64,000 nucleotides of DNA from Lentzea waywayandensis (GCF_900115955.1 NZ_FOYL01000008.1:124001-188000), one strand, 5' to 3'; shown: positions 17,467 through 26,518, numbered from the stretch's first letter. Notes: generated by a model not told the origin, from the sequence alone. Program-made: numbers and translations.

Positions 17467-17990
17467 CTACTCGAGGTCGTCGAGTTGCCGCTGTGCTCGG
17501 TCGGCTCCGCTGTCGCGGCCCTGTTGCTGGTACAGCTCCAGGGCCTCCTGCCACGCCGCGCGGGCTTGGTCGCGTTGGCCCAGGACGGAGTGGGGATGGC
17601 CTCGCGGTGCTGACCGGTGTGGAAGTCGACAAAGCCCAGGCTGTCCAGGGTTTCCAGGGTTTCCGCCTCGCCGTCAGGGTTGCGGTGTTGGCGGTGCCGG
17701 GTGAGGGCGGCCTTGCAGTGGGCGCGGGCGGTGTCGTACTCGCCCAGGCAGGCGGCCAACCAGCCCACCTGGTTGAGCGCGCGGGCTTCCCACACCGGCT
17801 GGTCAAGGGTGCGGAAGAGGTCCAGGGCGCGCCGGGCGTGCTCCATGGCCTGCCGGTCGTCTCCCCGCCGCTCCCAGTCCCACCCGAGCTCGTGGTGGGT
17901 GTAGGCCTGCTGGGCGGGGTCGTGGTGGTGCTCGGCCGAGGTGAGGGCCTGCTGCAGGTGCCGGAGTACCGCGAGGCCACCAGCGAGGAG
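17467..17990 (-). pseudogene. TPR-region fragment of a regulator or STAND protein
   Basis: On the minus strand tetratricopeptide-like helices are visible: AYTHHELGWDWERRGDDRQA, ALDLFRTLDQPVWEARALNQ and CLGEYDTARAHCKAAL. A frameshift follows near 17600, after which HSVLGQRDQARAAWQEALEL leads to a stop. It is the C-terminal sensor part of an AfsR- or STAND-type protein. The upstream part is replaced at about 17965 by integrase sequence on the opposite strand. The stretch 16880-17466 holds no gene I can support. Confidence 0.6.
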
Positions 17991-18320
17991 TGGACCGAGT
18001 TCGACGAACACTTCGACAAGCGCAAAGTCGAGCTCGGCTCCTGCGGACGCCCCTACGGCACGCCCTGCCAGCACGAACACGCCTGCATCCGCTGCCCGAT
18101 GCTGCGCGTCAACCCCAAGATGCTCGCCCGCCTCGACGAACTCGAAGCCGATCTGCTCGACCGCCGGACCCGCGCCGAAGCAGAGAACTGGGCCGGCGAA
18201 CTCGAAGGCATCGGTATGACCCTCACCTTCCTGCGAGCCAAACGCGATGACACCCAACGGCGGCTCCGGCGACCGGTCGTCAGCCTCGGCATCCCAACTT
18301 TCAAGGAGGCGAACGAATGA
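17960..18320 (+). pseudogene. C-terminal fragment of a site-specific integrase
   Basis: The frame reads TEFDEHFDKRKVELGSCGRP, then YGTPCQHEHACIRCPMLRVN with a Cys/His cluster, and a helical end with LEGIGMTLTFLRAKR. This is the zinc-binding C-terminal extension of a tyrosine-recombinase family of actinomycete integrative elements. The catalytic domain is absent. The fragment joins the TPR remnant head on at about 17965. Confidence 0.6.
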
Positions 18321-18379
18321 GCCGCACCTCCTCAATCAGCAGCCACGTCACATTTACAGAGAAAGTGGGCGAGCACCTC

Positions 18380-20371
18380 TTACGGCACGGTCTGGCCGAG
18401 ACCGCCTTTGCTTCGTGCAGTCGTCAGTGTGGGAACAACGATGCCAGGACCAGGCATCTCCGGTGAGGGCTGGAGCCAGCGGTCGAACCAGGCACGGGTG
18501 CGATGCAGGACGTCGAGTTGGTGGTTGCGTTCCTGGATCGAGTGGCCCTCTCTGGGGTAGATAACGAATTCGTGCTCGGCGCCGAAATGGCGCAGGGCCC
18601 GGTGGAAGTACACGGCTTGGCCGAGGGGGACGTTGGTGTCCTCGGCGCCGTGCAGGATGAGCACCGGCGTGCGGACGCGGCTGGCAAAGGAGACCGGGCT
18701 GACCGCGTCGTGCGGGTGTGGGCCGATCCCATCCCACCCGATGCTGCCGCTGAGTGCGCCGTCGAGCTGGCCGTGCTCCCCGGTCGCGGCGAGCATCCCC
18801 CAGTCGGTGATACCCGCGTTGACCAGCGCGGCGCGAAACCGGTTTGTCTGCCCGATCGCCCAGGCGGCCATGAAGCCGCCGTGGCTACCGCCGGCGATGC
18901 CCAGTCGGTCGGGGTCGGCGATGCCCTCGGCGATGAGCAGGTCGATGCCGGTCAGGATGTCGGACCACTCCTCCCTGCCGACCCTGCCCGCGACGCTGGC
19001 CGCGAACTCGTGGCCGTGGCCCTGGCCGCCGCGCGGGTTGGGCAGGAACACCGCGTATCCGGCGGTGGCCAGCCACTGTGCCTGTGCGCTGTGGAACGAG
19101 AACAACTGGAGGCGATCGGCGTACCGGTCGTCGGGGCCTCCGTGCACGATCGTGACGAGTGGGAACGGGCCGTCCGAGGCGGATTTCCCGGCCGGCAGTA
19201 CGAGCAGACCGTCCAGATCGAGGCCGTCGGCGGCTCGATAGGCCAGCGGTCGCTGGGTACCGAATGCGATGCCGTCCAGTTCGGGGCGGGTGTCCGTGAT
19301 CTTCCGCAGCGGCCCGGTCGGTGGCCCAACATAAACGTTCGTGGGTTGGTAACGGGTGCCGGTCAGTGCCGCGATTGTCTTGCCTGCTGGGGTGGTGGTG
19401 AGGGCGTCGAGGTGGCCGGGGTGCTGCGACAGTGGCGTGGGACCGTCGGGGTCGAGCCGGGCCAGGGTCGTGTTCAGGCCGTTGGCGAAGACCACCAGCG
19501 GGGCGGCGTCGGTCTGGCACAGTTCGGTGGGGCACATCGGCAGGTCGGCGGTGCGGTTGCGGCGGACGCGGCTGCTCATAGCCAGGTCAAACACGGCGGT
19601 GCCGGCGTGGAGGACCGGTGGGGTGAGGGCGATGTAACCGAGGTGCCAACCGTCTTCAGCCGGCCACCAAGCCAGGGATTGTGCGTCGACCTCGACCGGT
19701 CCGAGGTCTTCCGCGGTCCCCGTGGCGGGGTCGAACAGGTGCAGCTGGCCGGTGCGGGGGCCGTAGTCCTTGTCGGCGCTGGCCTGGGTGAGCACGGCGA
19801 GCGGGCCACCGTCGGGTCGTTGCCGCAGTTCCACGACGTGCCGGTCGCCGAACACATCCGGGGTGGTGACCTGGCCGGTGCGCAGGTCAAGCAGGCGCAG
19901 CCGAGCACGCGGTTCGCGCTCACCGACGACAATGGCGTCGTCACGGTCCCGGGCGCGGCGCACGTCCTGCTCGGTGGGCTCGTCCTCGGCGAGCAGCGCG
20001 ATCAGGTTGGGATCGGCGAGCGGCCGGTGGTCGATGATGCCGGCGCGCCAGCGGGTCACCGCGATCACCACGTCGTCGGCGGGGCTGAGCCGGTGCAGCT
20101 GCGGAGTGCCACGCTCGGCGCGGTCGGACAGGAAGTACAACGTGCCCGAGTCCGCGGACCAGCGAGGCCGGGACTCCGTCGCGGTGTCGGCGGTCACCCG
20201 ACTCCACACACCGTCGCCGTTGATGTCGGCCAGCCAGAGCGCGGTGTCGAGGTGGTCACCGATTCGGCTGATGGGGGCGAGAACGTAGCAGAGCAGATGC
20301 CCGTTCGGAGCGAGAGCCGATGTCTGCGGGACGCGACCCTCGACCACGAGTTCAGCGGTCAAACCTGTCAT
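18380..20371 (-). CDS. S9 family peptidase (prolyl oligopeptidase-type)
   Basis: A 663-residue cytoplasmic serine peptidase. The N-terminal 370 residues form a beta-propeller with Asp-box-like WSADSGTLYFLSD and ATPGG-type repeats. The C-terminal alpha/beta-hydrolase domain has the oxyanion HGGPDD, nucleophile elbow GGSHGGF (Ser about 495), Asp in HGAEDTNVP (about 577) and His in REGHSIQ (about 609). This order is typical of acylaminoacyl/dipeptidyl peptidases (S9C). No signal peptide is visible. It is intact and flanked by mobile-element debris on both sides, so it may be cargo or a core gene that outlived the insertions. Confidence 0.9.
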   Translation of the reverse strand: MTGLTAELVVEGRVPQTSALAPNGHLLCYVLAPISRIGDHLDTALWLADINGDGVWSRVTADTATESRPRWSADSGTLYFLSDRAERGTPQLHRLSPADDVVIAVTRWRAGIIDHRPLADPNLIALLAEDEPTEQDVRRARDRDDAIVVGEREPRARLRLLDLRTGQVTTPDVFGDRHVVELRQRPDGGPLAVLTQASADKDYGPRTGQLHLFDPATGTAEDLGPVEVDAQSLAWWPAEDGWHLGYIALTPPVLHAGTAVFDLAMSSRVRRNRTADLPMCPTELCQTDAAPLVVFANGLNTTLARLDPDGPTPLSQHPGHLDALTTTPAGKTIAALTGTRYQPTNVYVGPPTGPLRKITDTRPELDGIAFGTQRPLAYRAADGLDLDGLLVLPAGKSASDGPFPLVTIVHGGPDDRYADRLQLFSFHSAQAQWLATAGYAVFLPNPRGGQGHGHEFAASVAGRVGREEWSDILTGIDLLIAEGIADPDRLGIAGGSHGGFMAAWAIGQTNRFRAALVNAGITDWGMLAATGEHGQLDGALSGSIGWDGIGPHPHDAVSPVSFASRVRTPVLILHGAEDTNVPLGQAVYFHRALRHFGAEHEFVIYPREGHSIQERNHQLDVLHRTRAWFDRWLQPSPEMPGPGIVVPTLTTARSKGGLGQTVP

Positions 20372-20463
20372 GTGATCAGTGTGCCAACGTCAACAGCGCA
20401 CAACGTGGACGAGTCACTGCGCTCGGCACACTCGGCCGAAGCGTGCAGCCGCACCAACGGTGC

Positions 20464-21056
20464 AGATAAGCACCAGCGAGTACAAGATCACCCCGTTGAA
20501 GCGGGCGGCTCGACACCTTCTCGGCTATCCGCATCCGCATCCGCGCCGAGTACCGAGAGGGGTCTATGCGGAGCAGGCGATCGGCATCAGCACCGAGGAG
20601 TTCGCGCGGGCGAAGGACTCCGGTGTCAACTTCCTGCGGAACGTCTTCCCACTGCTCGACCTAGGTTGGGATCGAGCTCGTTGCCTCGAGTATCTCGTGG
20701 AGCGGGGCTTCGGCCAGACCGTGAAGTCCGCCTGCGTCGGCTGCCCGTTCCACGACAACGCAGGCTGGCGATGGATCCGTGACCACGATCCTGACGGCTG
20801 GGCGGATGCGGTGGAGTTCGACAAAGCCATCCGCCATGGCTATCCACACGCGACGGACCAGGGCCAGCCCCTGCGTGGTCAGTACTTCCTGCACCGCTCC
20901 TGCAAGCCGCTGGACGAGGTCGATCTCGAACCGCGCACCAGGTCGCGGCGTCTCCATCTCGTTACCGTTGACGCGGCGGAGGAATCCGATCCCGACGGGT
21001 GCTCGATGTGGGCGTGCCGCTCCGGCCCGGCCGTCTGCGGGGAGGCCGCGGCATGA
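20464..21056 (+). pseudogene. N-terminally truncated PAPS-reductase-like ATP-pyrophosphatase family protein
   Basis: The recognisable part starts at STSEYKITPLKR and continues through VYAEQAIGISTEEF, NFLRNVFPLLDLGWDRARC, SACVGCPFHDNAGWRWIRDH and PLRGQYFLHRSCKPLDEV. This matches the C-terminal half of PAPS-reductase/adenine nucleotide alpha-hydrolase-like proteins on actinomycete phages and islands, with conserved Cys residues. The N-terminal PP-loop (SGGxDS) is missing and the upstream in-frame sequence looks random, so it should be inactive. A 69-residue gene is coupled to its end. Confidence 0.6.
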
Positions 21057-21262
21057 CCTATTCGTTCGTGCTCGACGCGACCACCGAGGACGAGGCCGCC
21101 GCGGTGAACGCCGCCTCGCCCGACCTCGTGGACAGCTGGGGAACACCGCAGAAGTACGCGACCGAGGACAAGTCAATCACCATAAGCGCGGGCGACTTGG
21201 GGTTCTCCGCCGTGCCGAACGTCGGCGAGGTACGCGAGCACTACGGCATCACACCCGGCTGA
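21053..21262 (+). CDS. small protein of unknown function
   Basis: The 69-residue acidic protein (MTYSFVLDATTEDEAAAVNA...) starts in an ATGA overlap with the PAPS-reductase-like frame, so the two were an operon. The sequence gives no known motif; it looks like a compact alpha/beta protein. Similar coupling of a small partner to this enzyme type suggests a shared function in a mobile element, which is inference. It may no longer be useful now that the enzyme is truncated. Confidence 0.55.
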   Translation: MTYSFVLDATTEDEAAAVNAASPDLVDSWGTPQKYATEDKSITISAGDLGFSAVPNVGEVREHYGITPG

Positions 21263-21344
21263 CACCGCAGACAAAGTTCTCGGTCACTGTCGGCTCGGCG
21301 TGAACGCGATGGCGTGGACGTGTGCGGCGAGCAGAGTGCGGTGC

Positions 21345-21610
21345 GTCTCGGTGGCGTCGCCCACTCGTACTGGAAGGCGACGACCCTGCGGCATCTTCCG
21401 CCGCTGGGCGAAAGTCGATGTGTGGCAACAGGTTCACGACGCACTGCGTGACCTGTCCGCCTCCACGCCGGACGGATTCCACTACGCACCGCCGCGATCG
21501 TGGACTCCCGAACAGTGCGGGGCGCCGACACCGTTCCCACCGCGAGCGCCGGCTACGACGCGGGCAAGAAGACCAAGGGCCACCACGACGCCAAGCTTCG
21601 GCGTAGTGTG
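21345..21610 (+). pseudogene. IS5-family transposase fragment
   Basis: Pieces of a DDE transposase occur in different frames: RWAKVDVWQQVHDALRDL, then RTVRGADTVPTASAGYDAGK followed by KTKGHHDAKLR. The second block follows the first catalytic Asp region of IS5-group enzymes. Start, end and reading frame are broken. Confidence 0.65.
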
Positions 21611-21646
21611 CCCGCGCCCCTCGGTCACCCGTGAGCTACCGGGCCC

Positions 21647-22699
21647 TCACCGGCGTCGCCGACGCCGCCGAACCAGGATGACCGCCCCGACCGCGAGCCC
21701 GACCACCACAACGCCGCCCAGCGCCACCAGTGTCACCTCGGCGGTGGACGGGCCTCGGACGTACCGCGTCTGGACCACCACCGCCCGGTACGTCTCGTCC
21801 TCGGCCGCCTGGGTGAGGTGGATGTCGTCGGTGACCTCCTCTGGGGCGACCCGCGCGTCGTAGCGGGTCAGGAACCGGCGCTCGGTCACTAGCTTCGCCA
21901 GCTCCGGATGCTCGTCGAGTTCGTCGGGCGTCAGCCAGCCGGCGAAGGTCAGGTCGGGCTCGCCGTCGCCGGGGGTGGGGTCGGTGACGTCCATCCTGTG
22001 GTCGGCGAGCACGTACAGCCGCAGCGGTTGGCTGCGCTTGGCGGCAGCCGACAACCGCATCGGGTAGACCGGCTCGTCGGTGGCGAAGCTGATCCGCATC
22101 GGCGGCAACCCGTCGTCGAAGGTCTCCTCCGCCGCCTCCGGCCGCAGGTGCACCGCGATGACCAGCCAGCCCTCGGCCAGGTACGGGCCGAGGTGCGTGG
22201 CGAGGTCAGGGGGCAGGGCGAAGTCCTTGGCGGTGAGCCAGTCGCTGACCGCGCGGTTGTCGGTGCCGGTCAGCTGGGCCAGCTCGTAGGGCCCGACCTC
22301 GACGTGGTCGACGACCGTGACCTCGCCGCCTGGTGCCTCGACGCCACCGGCTCCGTTGCCGTCGATCTCCTTCTCGCGGTACTCGACCCTGGGCCGGCTC
22401 ACTTCGTCCAGGTCGGTGAACAACGCAGCGTCGGCGATGGCGAACTCGGCCCGGCTCGGCACCGGCATGAGGAACGCCACCGAGTCCGACGTGGTGTCGG
22501 CGGTGATGTTCACCGTGACGTGCTCGGTCGGGCCATCCAGCTCGACCAGCGCGGTCTCCCGCACCGGCGTCAGCTCGTCGGCGATCGCCGCTCCGCACGC
22601 ACAGGCGTTCGCCACGCCTGGCCCAACCAACACCGCCCCGAGTCCACCGAACAGGGTGAGCAGGGTGAGCAGCCAGCGTGCCAGCACGAAAAGTCGCAT
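21647..22699 (-). CDS. DUF2330 family secreted/membrane-anchored protein
   Basis: The 350-residue protein has a Sec signal ending in ANACACG, with the early CxC typical of DUF2330. A large extracytoplasmic beta-rich domain follows (AFLMPVPSRAEF, LAEGWLVIAVHLRPEA, ISFATDEPVYPMRLS). One C-terminal transmembrane helix (VTLVALGGVVVVGLAVGAVIL) and a short Arg-rich cytoplasmic tail end it. It therefore faces outward, anchored at its C-terminus. The function of DUF2330 is unknown. It is intact and seems monocistronic. Confidence 0.85.
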   Translation of the reverse strand: MRLFVLARWLLTLLTLFGGLGAVLVGPGVANACACGAAIADELTPVRETALVELDGPTEHVTVNITADTTSDSVAFLMPVPSRAEFAIADAALFTDLDEVSRPRVEYREKEIDGNGAGGVEAPGGEVTVVDHVEVGPYELAQLTGTDNRAVSDWLTAKDFALPPDLATHLGPYLAEGWLVIAVHLRPEAAEETFDDGLPPMRISFATDEPVYPMRLSAAAKRSQPLRLYVLADHRMDVTDPTPGDGEPDLTFAGWLTPDELDEHPELAKLVTERRFLTRYDARVAPEEVTDDIHLTQAAEDETYRAVVVQTRYVRGPSTAEVTLVALGGVVVVGLAVGAVILVRRRRRRR

Positions 22700-22835
22700 G
22701 GTTGCTCAGAGTGCACCAACACTTTCGCGGTTCACGCCGTGACCAACCCGTTGTGACAGTCAGGCGGCGAGGTCGAGTGCGTCGGGGAGGTGGGCGCGCA
22801 CGTTGTCCCTGGCGACCCTCTTTGCGCATCGTGAC

Positions 22836-22864
22836 CCGATGCCGATGCCGATGCCGATGCCGAT
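22836..22864. repeat. CCGATG hexamer repeat
   Basis: About five tandem CCGATG units lie in the 200-bp gap between the DUF2330 and oxidoreductase genes. No regulatory role is evident. Confidence 0.6.
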
Positions 22865-22898
22865 CCCGGGTTCGGAACTCTCGTTACGTGGCCGGCGG

Positions 22899-23678
22899 TT
22901 AGCCGCGCACGTGTAGCCCGAAACCCGTGCGGCCCGCGAGCTCCAGCCCCTCCTTCAGGTGCAGCGAGGGGATCTCGTAGTCACCGAAGTTCTGCCGCCG
23001 GAATGCGATCGGCTCGGTCGACTCCAGGGTGAGCAGGCGCTGCTCCCAGGCCTTGGCGACGTCCGCGTAGTCCTCGCCGGTCATCCGGTCGGTGCTGTAC
23101 AGCACGAACGGCGGCAGCACCTCGATGCCTGGGTAGTAGAGGATGCCGTGGTGGATCGGGAACAGCAGATCCTCGATGGGGCCGTTGATCCCGCGAGCGG
23201 CGTAATGCGACTCCGGGCCGCCGGCGGTCACCGACAGCAGAGCCTTCCTGCCCGCGAGGGTGCCCTCGCCGAAGCGCTCGCCGTACTTGGTGTCGCTGTG
23301 CTCGCCGACGCCGTACGCGAAGTGGTAGGTGAACACCCGGTCGACCCAGCCTTTCAGGATCGCGGGCATCGTGTACCACCACAGCGGGAACTGGAAGATG
23401 ATCGTGTCGGCCCACAGCAGCTTCTGCTGCTCAGCGAGGACGTCCGGGGTGAGCGTCTCTGCGTCGAACGCCCGGCCAGAGTCCAGGGCCACCTTCAGCG
23501 GACTAGAGGCATCGGGGCCGTAGTCCGCGGCGTCCACGACCGCCTTCCAGTTCATCGCGTACAGATCGCTCACCCGTACCTCGTGCCCGGCGGTCTCCAA
23601 TGTGGACACCGCGAGATCCTTCAGCGAGCCGTTGAGCGACTTCGGCTCCGGGTGGGCGTAGACGATCAGCGTCTTCAT
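22899..23678 (-). CDS. NAD(P)H-dependent quinone oxidoreductase (flavodoxin-like fold)
   Basis: A 259-residue flavoprotein of the NQO1/MdaB type (Flavodoxin_2). It shows the nucleotide-binding start KTLIVYAHPEPKSLNGSLKD, the FMN/FAD loop FQFPLWWYTMPAILKGW and the VTAGGPESHY element. It should reduce quinones or nitro compounds by two electrons in the cytoplasm, often as protection against electrophiles. An XRE-family regulator is divergently transcribed 138 bp away and is the likely regulator. Confidence 0.88.
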   Translation of the reverse strand: MKTLIVYAHPEPKSLNGSLKDLAVSTLETAGHEVRVSDLYAMNWKAVVDAADYGPDASSPLKVALDSGRAFDAETLTPDVLAEQQKLLWADTIIFQFPLWWYTMPAILKGWVDRVFTYHFAYGVGEHSDTKYGERFGEGTLAGRKALLSVTAGGPESHYAARGINGPIEDLLFPIHHGILYYPGIEVLPPFVLYSTDRMTGEDYADVAKAWEQRLLTLESTEPIAFRRQNFGDYEIPSLHLKEGLELAGRTGFGLHVRG

Positions 23679-23816
23679 GGGAACTCCTTCGGATCGGGTG
23701 CCTTCGATCCTGGGTGCCGCGGCGCCCGGCGTTCAGGGGTGCTTCTTCCATCGGACGGGACTTCCTGGTACCGGCAGGACCACCTTCACGGGCACCACCG
23801 AGGCCATACTGGGGAT

Positions 23817-24704
23817 ATGGACGATCTTGCGGGCTTCCTGCGGACCCGGCGTTCCCGCGTCGACCCGGCGGCCGTCGGCATTCCCACCGACAGGCACCGC
23901 CGCGTCGAAGGGCTGCGCCGCGAAGAGGTCGCACATCTGTCCGGAGTCAGCGTTGACTACTACGTACGCTTGGAGCAGGGCCGCGCGACCCAGCCCTCCG
24001 AACAGGTCCTCGACGCGCTCGCCCGCGTCCTCGGCCTCGACGAGACCGAACGCGGGCACCTCTACCGGCTCGCCCGGCAGCGGCGCCGCAGAGCGAAGGC
24101 GCCGGGCGGGCGGGTCCGGCCGGAGCTGCTGCGCGTCCTCGACCTGGTCGCCGACGCACCCGCACTGATCATGGATCACCGCTTGGACGTGCTCGCCGGG
24201 AACCGCCTCGCCGGACTCCTCTACGGCCGGCCGATACCTGGTCTGAACACCGCCAGGCACATCTTCCTCGAGGAGGCCGAGCGCGGCCTCTACGCGGACT
24301 GGGAGAACTGCACCCTCGACGTGGTCGGACACCTGCGCCTGGCCGCGGGCAAGTATCCAGAGGACCCCCGCCTGGCCTCGCTCATCGGCGAGCTGGCGAT
24401 GGGCAGCGAGCGCTTCCGCCGCCTCTGGGCCCGCGCGGATGTGCGCGCCAGGGCACATGGACGCAAGGCGTATCGGCACCCGCTGGTCGGACTGCTGGAA
24501 CTGCACCAGGAGAACTTCGCGCTACCGGACGAGTCAGGTATGGAGCTGCTGGTGCTGTCCGCGGCCCCCGGCGGCCCCGCCGAGGACGGGCTGCACCTGC
24601 TCGCGAGCCTGGGCGCGCACAGCGGTGAGGCTCACTCCACAATGGACGCTCAGAAGATTTCACACGGCCTCGGACCTGTCCATCGCTCTGCGATAATGCC
24701 CTGA
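23817..24704 (+). CDS. XRE-family regulator with MmyB-like ligand domain
   Basis: The 295-residue protein has an N-terminal helix-turn-helix (REEVAHLSGVSVDYYVRLEQ) and an MmyB-like ligand-binding domain from about residue 105 (ALIMDHRLDVLAGNRLAGLL, PGLNTARHIFL). This type usually represses or activates a neighbouring oxidoreductase in response to a small hydrophobic ligand. Its divergent placement beside the NAD(P)H oxidoreductase gene fits that. The last 25 residues look less conserved. Confidence 0.87.
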   Translation: MDDLAGFLRTRRSRVDPAAVGIPTDRHRRVEGLRREEVAHLSGVSVDYYVRLEQGRATQPSEQVLDALARVLGLDETERGHLYRLARQRRRRAKAPGGRVRPELLRVLDLVADAPALIMDHRLDVLAGNRLAGLLYGRPIPGLNTARHIFLEEAERGLYADWENCTLDVVGHLRLAAGKYPEDPRLASLIGELAMGSERFRRLWARADVRARAHGRKAYRHPLVGLLELHQENFALPDESGMELLVLSAAPGGPAEDGLHLLASLGAHSGEAHSTMDAQKISHGLGPVHRSAIMP

Positions 24705-25062
24705 ACTGCGGTAACAAGACTCTTGCAGGTCGGCGCGGGTTCATTTAGGTCCGTTGAGGACCGTTGAGGATTGTTCAGCGCGCGGAGGTGCTCCCAATCT
24801 GCTCCCACGCCTTGGTCCCAAGGCTCATCGGCTCTGTCCGCCTGGGCAGGCCGTGCACGTTCGGCGGCATGATCGGACGTTCATCCAGCGTGTGCCGCCC
24901 AGGTGGTCGAGGTGCACGTGCTGGACGAGGTCGCGCTCGGCTGTGCGTCGACGCGCCGGGAGCTGGCGGAACTCGTGCAGCGGGAGTCCGAACGGGTGGC
25001 GTGCGGGACGGTCGAGGTTCCCTCGTCGCGCCGGCACGCCACCCAGGTCGCCTGAACGCCGC
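24705..25062. other. intergenic stretch without a supported gene
   Basis: I see no intact gene. There is a short direct repeat (GTCCGTTGAGGACCGTTGAGGA near 24750) and a short protein-like run (VVEVHVLDEVALGCASTRRE) that ends at 25056 without a credible start. It may be old mobile-element debris. Confidence 0.4.
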
Positions 25063-25395
25063 TCAGCAGGCCTTCACGGCCACGCTGTGCACCCGGCCGG
25101 AGATGTTGTAGATGGTCACGGTGTCCCAGCCGCCGTTCGCGGTGACCTGGTACTTGTAGCCGGACGGCACCTGCTGGCTGCGCTTCGCGCCTGCCGGGAC
25201 GTTGCTCTGCTGCACGACGAGCCGGCCCGCCCTCGACCCGCTGGCGTAGATGATCGAGTAGAGCTTGGGGCCGGAGCAGTTGTTGGTCCAGTTGATGTAG
25301 CCGTAGGTTGCGGCGGACGCCGGGCCGGCCGTGACGGCGAGGCCGCCGAGGGTCAAGGCCAGGGAAGCGAGCAGGACGGGCAAGCGCTGACGCAC
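25063..25395 (-). CDS. small secreted protein
   Basis: A 110-residue protein with a clear Sec signal peptide (VRQRLPVLLASLALTLGGLA...ASA) and a mature domain of about 75 residues that is Tyr/Asn/Ser-rich and probably beta-structured (TYGYINWTNNCSGPKLY, ANGGWDTVTIYNISGRVH). Two cysteines, one early and one at the C-terminus, could form a disulfide. The GTG at 25395 is chosen because AAGGAG stands 5 nt upstream. I do not recognise a family. It is an extracellular protein of unknown role. Confidence 0.7.
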   Translation of the reverse strand: MRQRLPVLLASLALTLGGLAVTAGPASAATYGYINWTNNCSGPKLYSIIYASGSRAGRLVVQQSNVPAGAKRSQQVPSGYKYQVTANGGWDTVTIYNISGRVHSVAVKAC

Positions 25396-25524
25396 GTGTT
25401 CTCCTTCGGGTACGAATGGATCACCCGCAGTCAACACCATGCTGTTGATCACCACATCGGTCGTTCGCACCACAAAACGGCTGAAATTCGATGGATTCCG
25501 GCGCTCGGTCACTACATCGAGCAC

Positions 25525-25665
25525 CGAACCCACCGATCACTCGCTGGCGCGGCCCCCTCCAGGTCCGGCCCCAGCTACTCGAACCTGATCAGATCGAACG
25601 CCTCACCATCGACCGGCAAGACCTTCTCGGCGGAGTCATCCACGAGTATCGCCATGCCGCTTAAC
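25525..25665 (+). pseudogene. C-terminal tail of an integrase-core transposase
   Basis: The frames read HRTHRSLAGAAPSRSG and then EPDQIERLTIDRQDLLGGVI followed by HEYRHAA and stop. This is the typical end of actinomycete integrase-core (rve) transposases. Nothing of the catalytic core remains. A frame change separates the two blocks. Confidence 0.5.
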
Positions 25666-25694
25666 CTGCGTGGATGTAGTTTCCGGCACGCACA

Positions 25695-25893
25695 ACCCCA
25701 CAGGGCATCGGCGAGGCCCCAGCCCGCCTGTTCGCCGAAGAAGGCGCCTCCGTGGTGCTCCCCGCGCTACAACGCCTCGAGCCCGCTCGGCAGGATGGCC
25801 GAACCGCGCGAGGTGGCGGCCTGGCTGCTCAGCGACAGGGCATCGATGGTGAACGGGGCGATCATGCCCGTGGACGGGGGAGCGGGCGCGTAG
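25695..25893 (+). pseudogene. short-chain dehydrogenase (SDR) remnant
   Basis: A Rossmann start piece (GIGEAPARLFAEEGASVVL) is joined, in another frame, to the usual SDR end (GRMAEPREVAAWLLSD, then GAIMPVDGGAGA). The middle of the enzyme, with the catalytic Ser-Tyr-Lys, is deleted. Confidence 0.65.
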
Positions 25894-25904
25894 CGTTGTG
25901 CGCC

Positions 25905-26306
25905 GTGAACGATCGTGCGGACGTGCCGGACCGGGTCCTGGACGAGGTGCGGGCCATCTGCGCCGCGCTGCCGGAGGCCACCGAGCAAGCGGCGTGGGTG
26001 GGCATGCGGTGGAGCATCCGCAAACGCAGCTTCGTGCACGTCTTCACGGCGCATCCCGGTGAGACCGGGACGTACAGCCGGGCCGCCGAACTCACCGAAC
26101 CAACAGTGATCATGACGTTCCGCGCCCAGCCCGAGGAGTTCGACGCCCTGGCCGGAGCCGGGGAGCCGTTCTTCCGGGCGGCGTGGGGCAAGGACGTGGT
26201 CGGGTTGAAGGTGCTGCCGGACGTGGACTGGGACGAGGTGCGGGAGTTGCTGACTGAGAGCTACCGCGTGCTGGCGCCGGCGAAGCTCGTGAAGCTGCTC
26301 GGTTGA
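25905..26306 (+). CDS. MmcQ/YjbR family protein
   Basis: The 133-residue protein has the MmcQ/YjbR pattern: ICAALPEATEQAAWVGMRW at the start, FVHVF, a central VIMTFRAQPEEFDAL and the end VDWDEVRELLTESYRVLAP. Members adopt a double-wing fold and may bind DNA or a small ligand; the role is unknown. The GTG start at 25905 follows the SDR remnant by 11 bp. Length is normal and the frame intact. Confidence 0.8.
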   Translation: MNDRADVPDRVLDEVRAICAALPEATEQAAWVGMRWSIRKRSFVHVFTAHPGETGTYSRAAELTEPTVIMTFRAQPEEFDALAGAGEPFFRAAWGKDVVGLKVLPDVDWDEVRELLTESYRVLAPAKLVKLLG

Positions 26307-26309
26307 GCG

Positions 26310-26518
26310 GTCAGGGCTCGCGGGTGCTGGGGACGGCGGTCCATGTCCGCTCGTGGCGATTGGCGGTGATCTCGGTGAATGCCTGGTTCACGGCGGAGGC
26401 GGACGGTTGCTTGCGCGGGTGGTTCCTGGTCAGCAGGGCGGACATCGCGGAGGCGAGCGACTTGAACGCCACGTAATCCTTGGATCTGTCGGACGTCCAG
26501 GGAATGGTCGGGCTGTAG
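26310..26518 (-). pseudogene. possible C-terminal remnant of an unknown protein
   Basis: On the minus strand one frame gives plausible protein text (SKDYVAFKSLASAMSALLTR, AVNQAFTEITANRHERTW) ending in a stop at about 26310. There is no start, and the other side abuts the IS end at 26514. It may be the tail of a gene cut by the insertion. Confidence 0.3.

Noticed and set aside
18503..20782. A 759-codon plus-strand open frame
   Set aside because: It mirrors the S9 peptidase on the other strand and has no protein features.
22836..22864. The CCGATG repeat as a regulatory iteron or origin
   Set aside because: It is only about 29 bp, has no replication gene nearby and is a simple microsatellite-like run.
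24705..25062. A direct repeat near 24750 as an attachment site
   Set aside because: The repeats are short and tandem, and there is no tRNA or integrase gene next to them.
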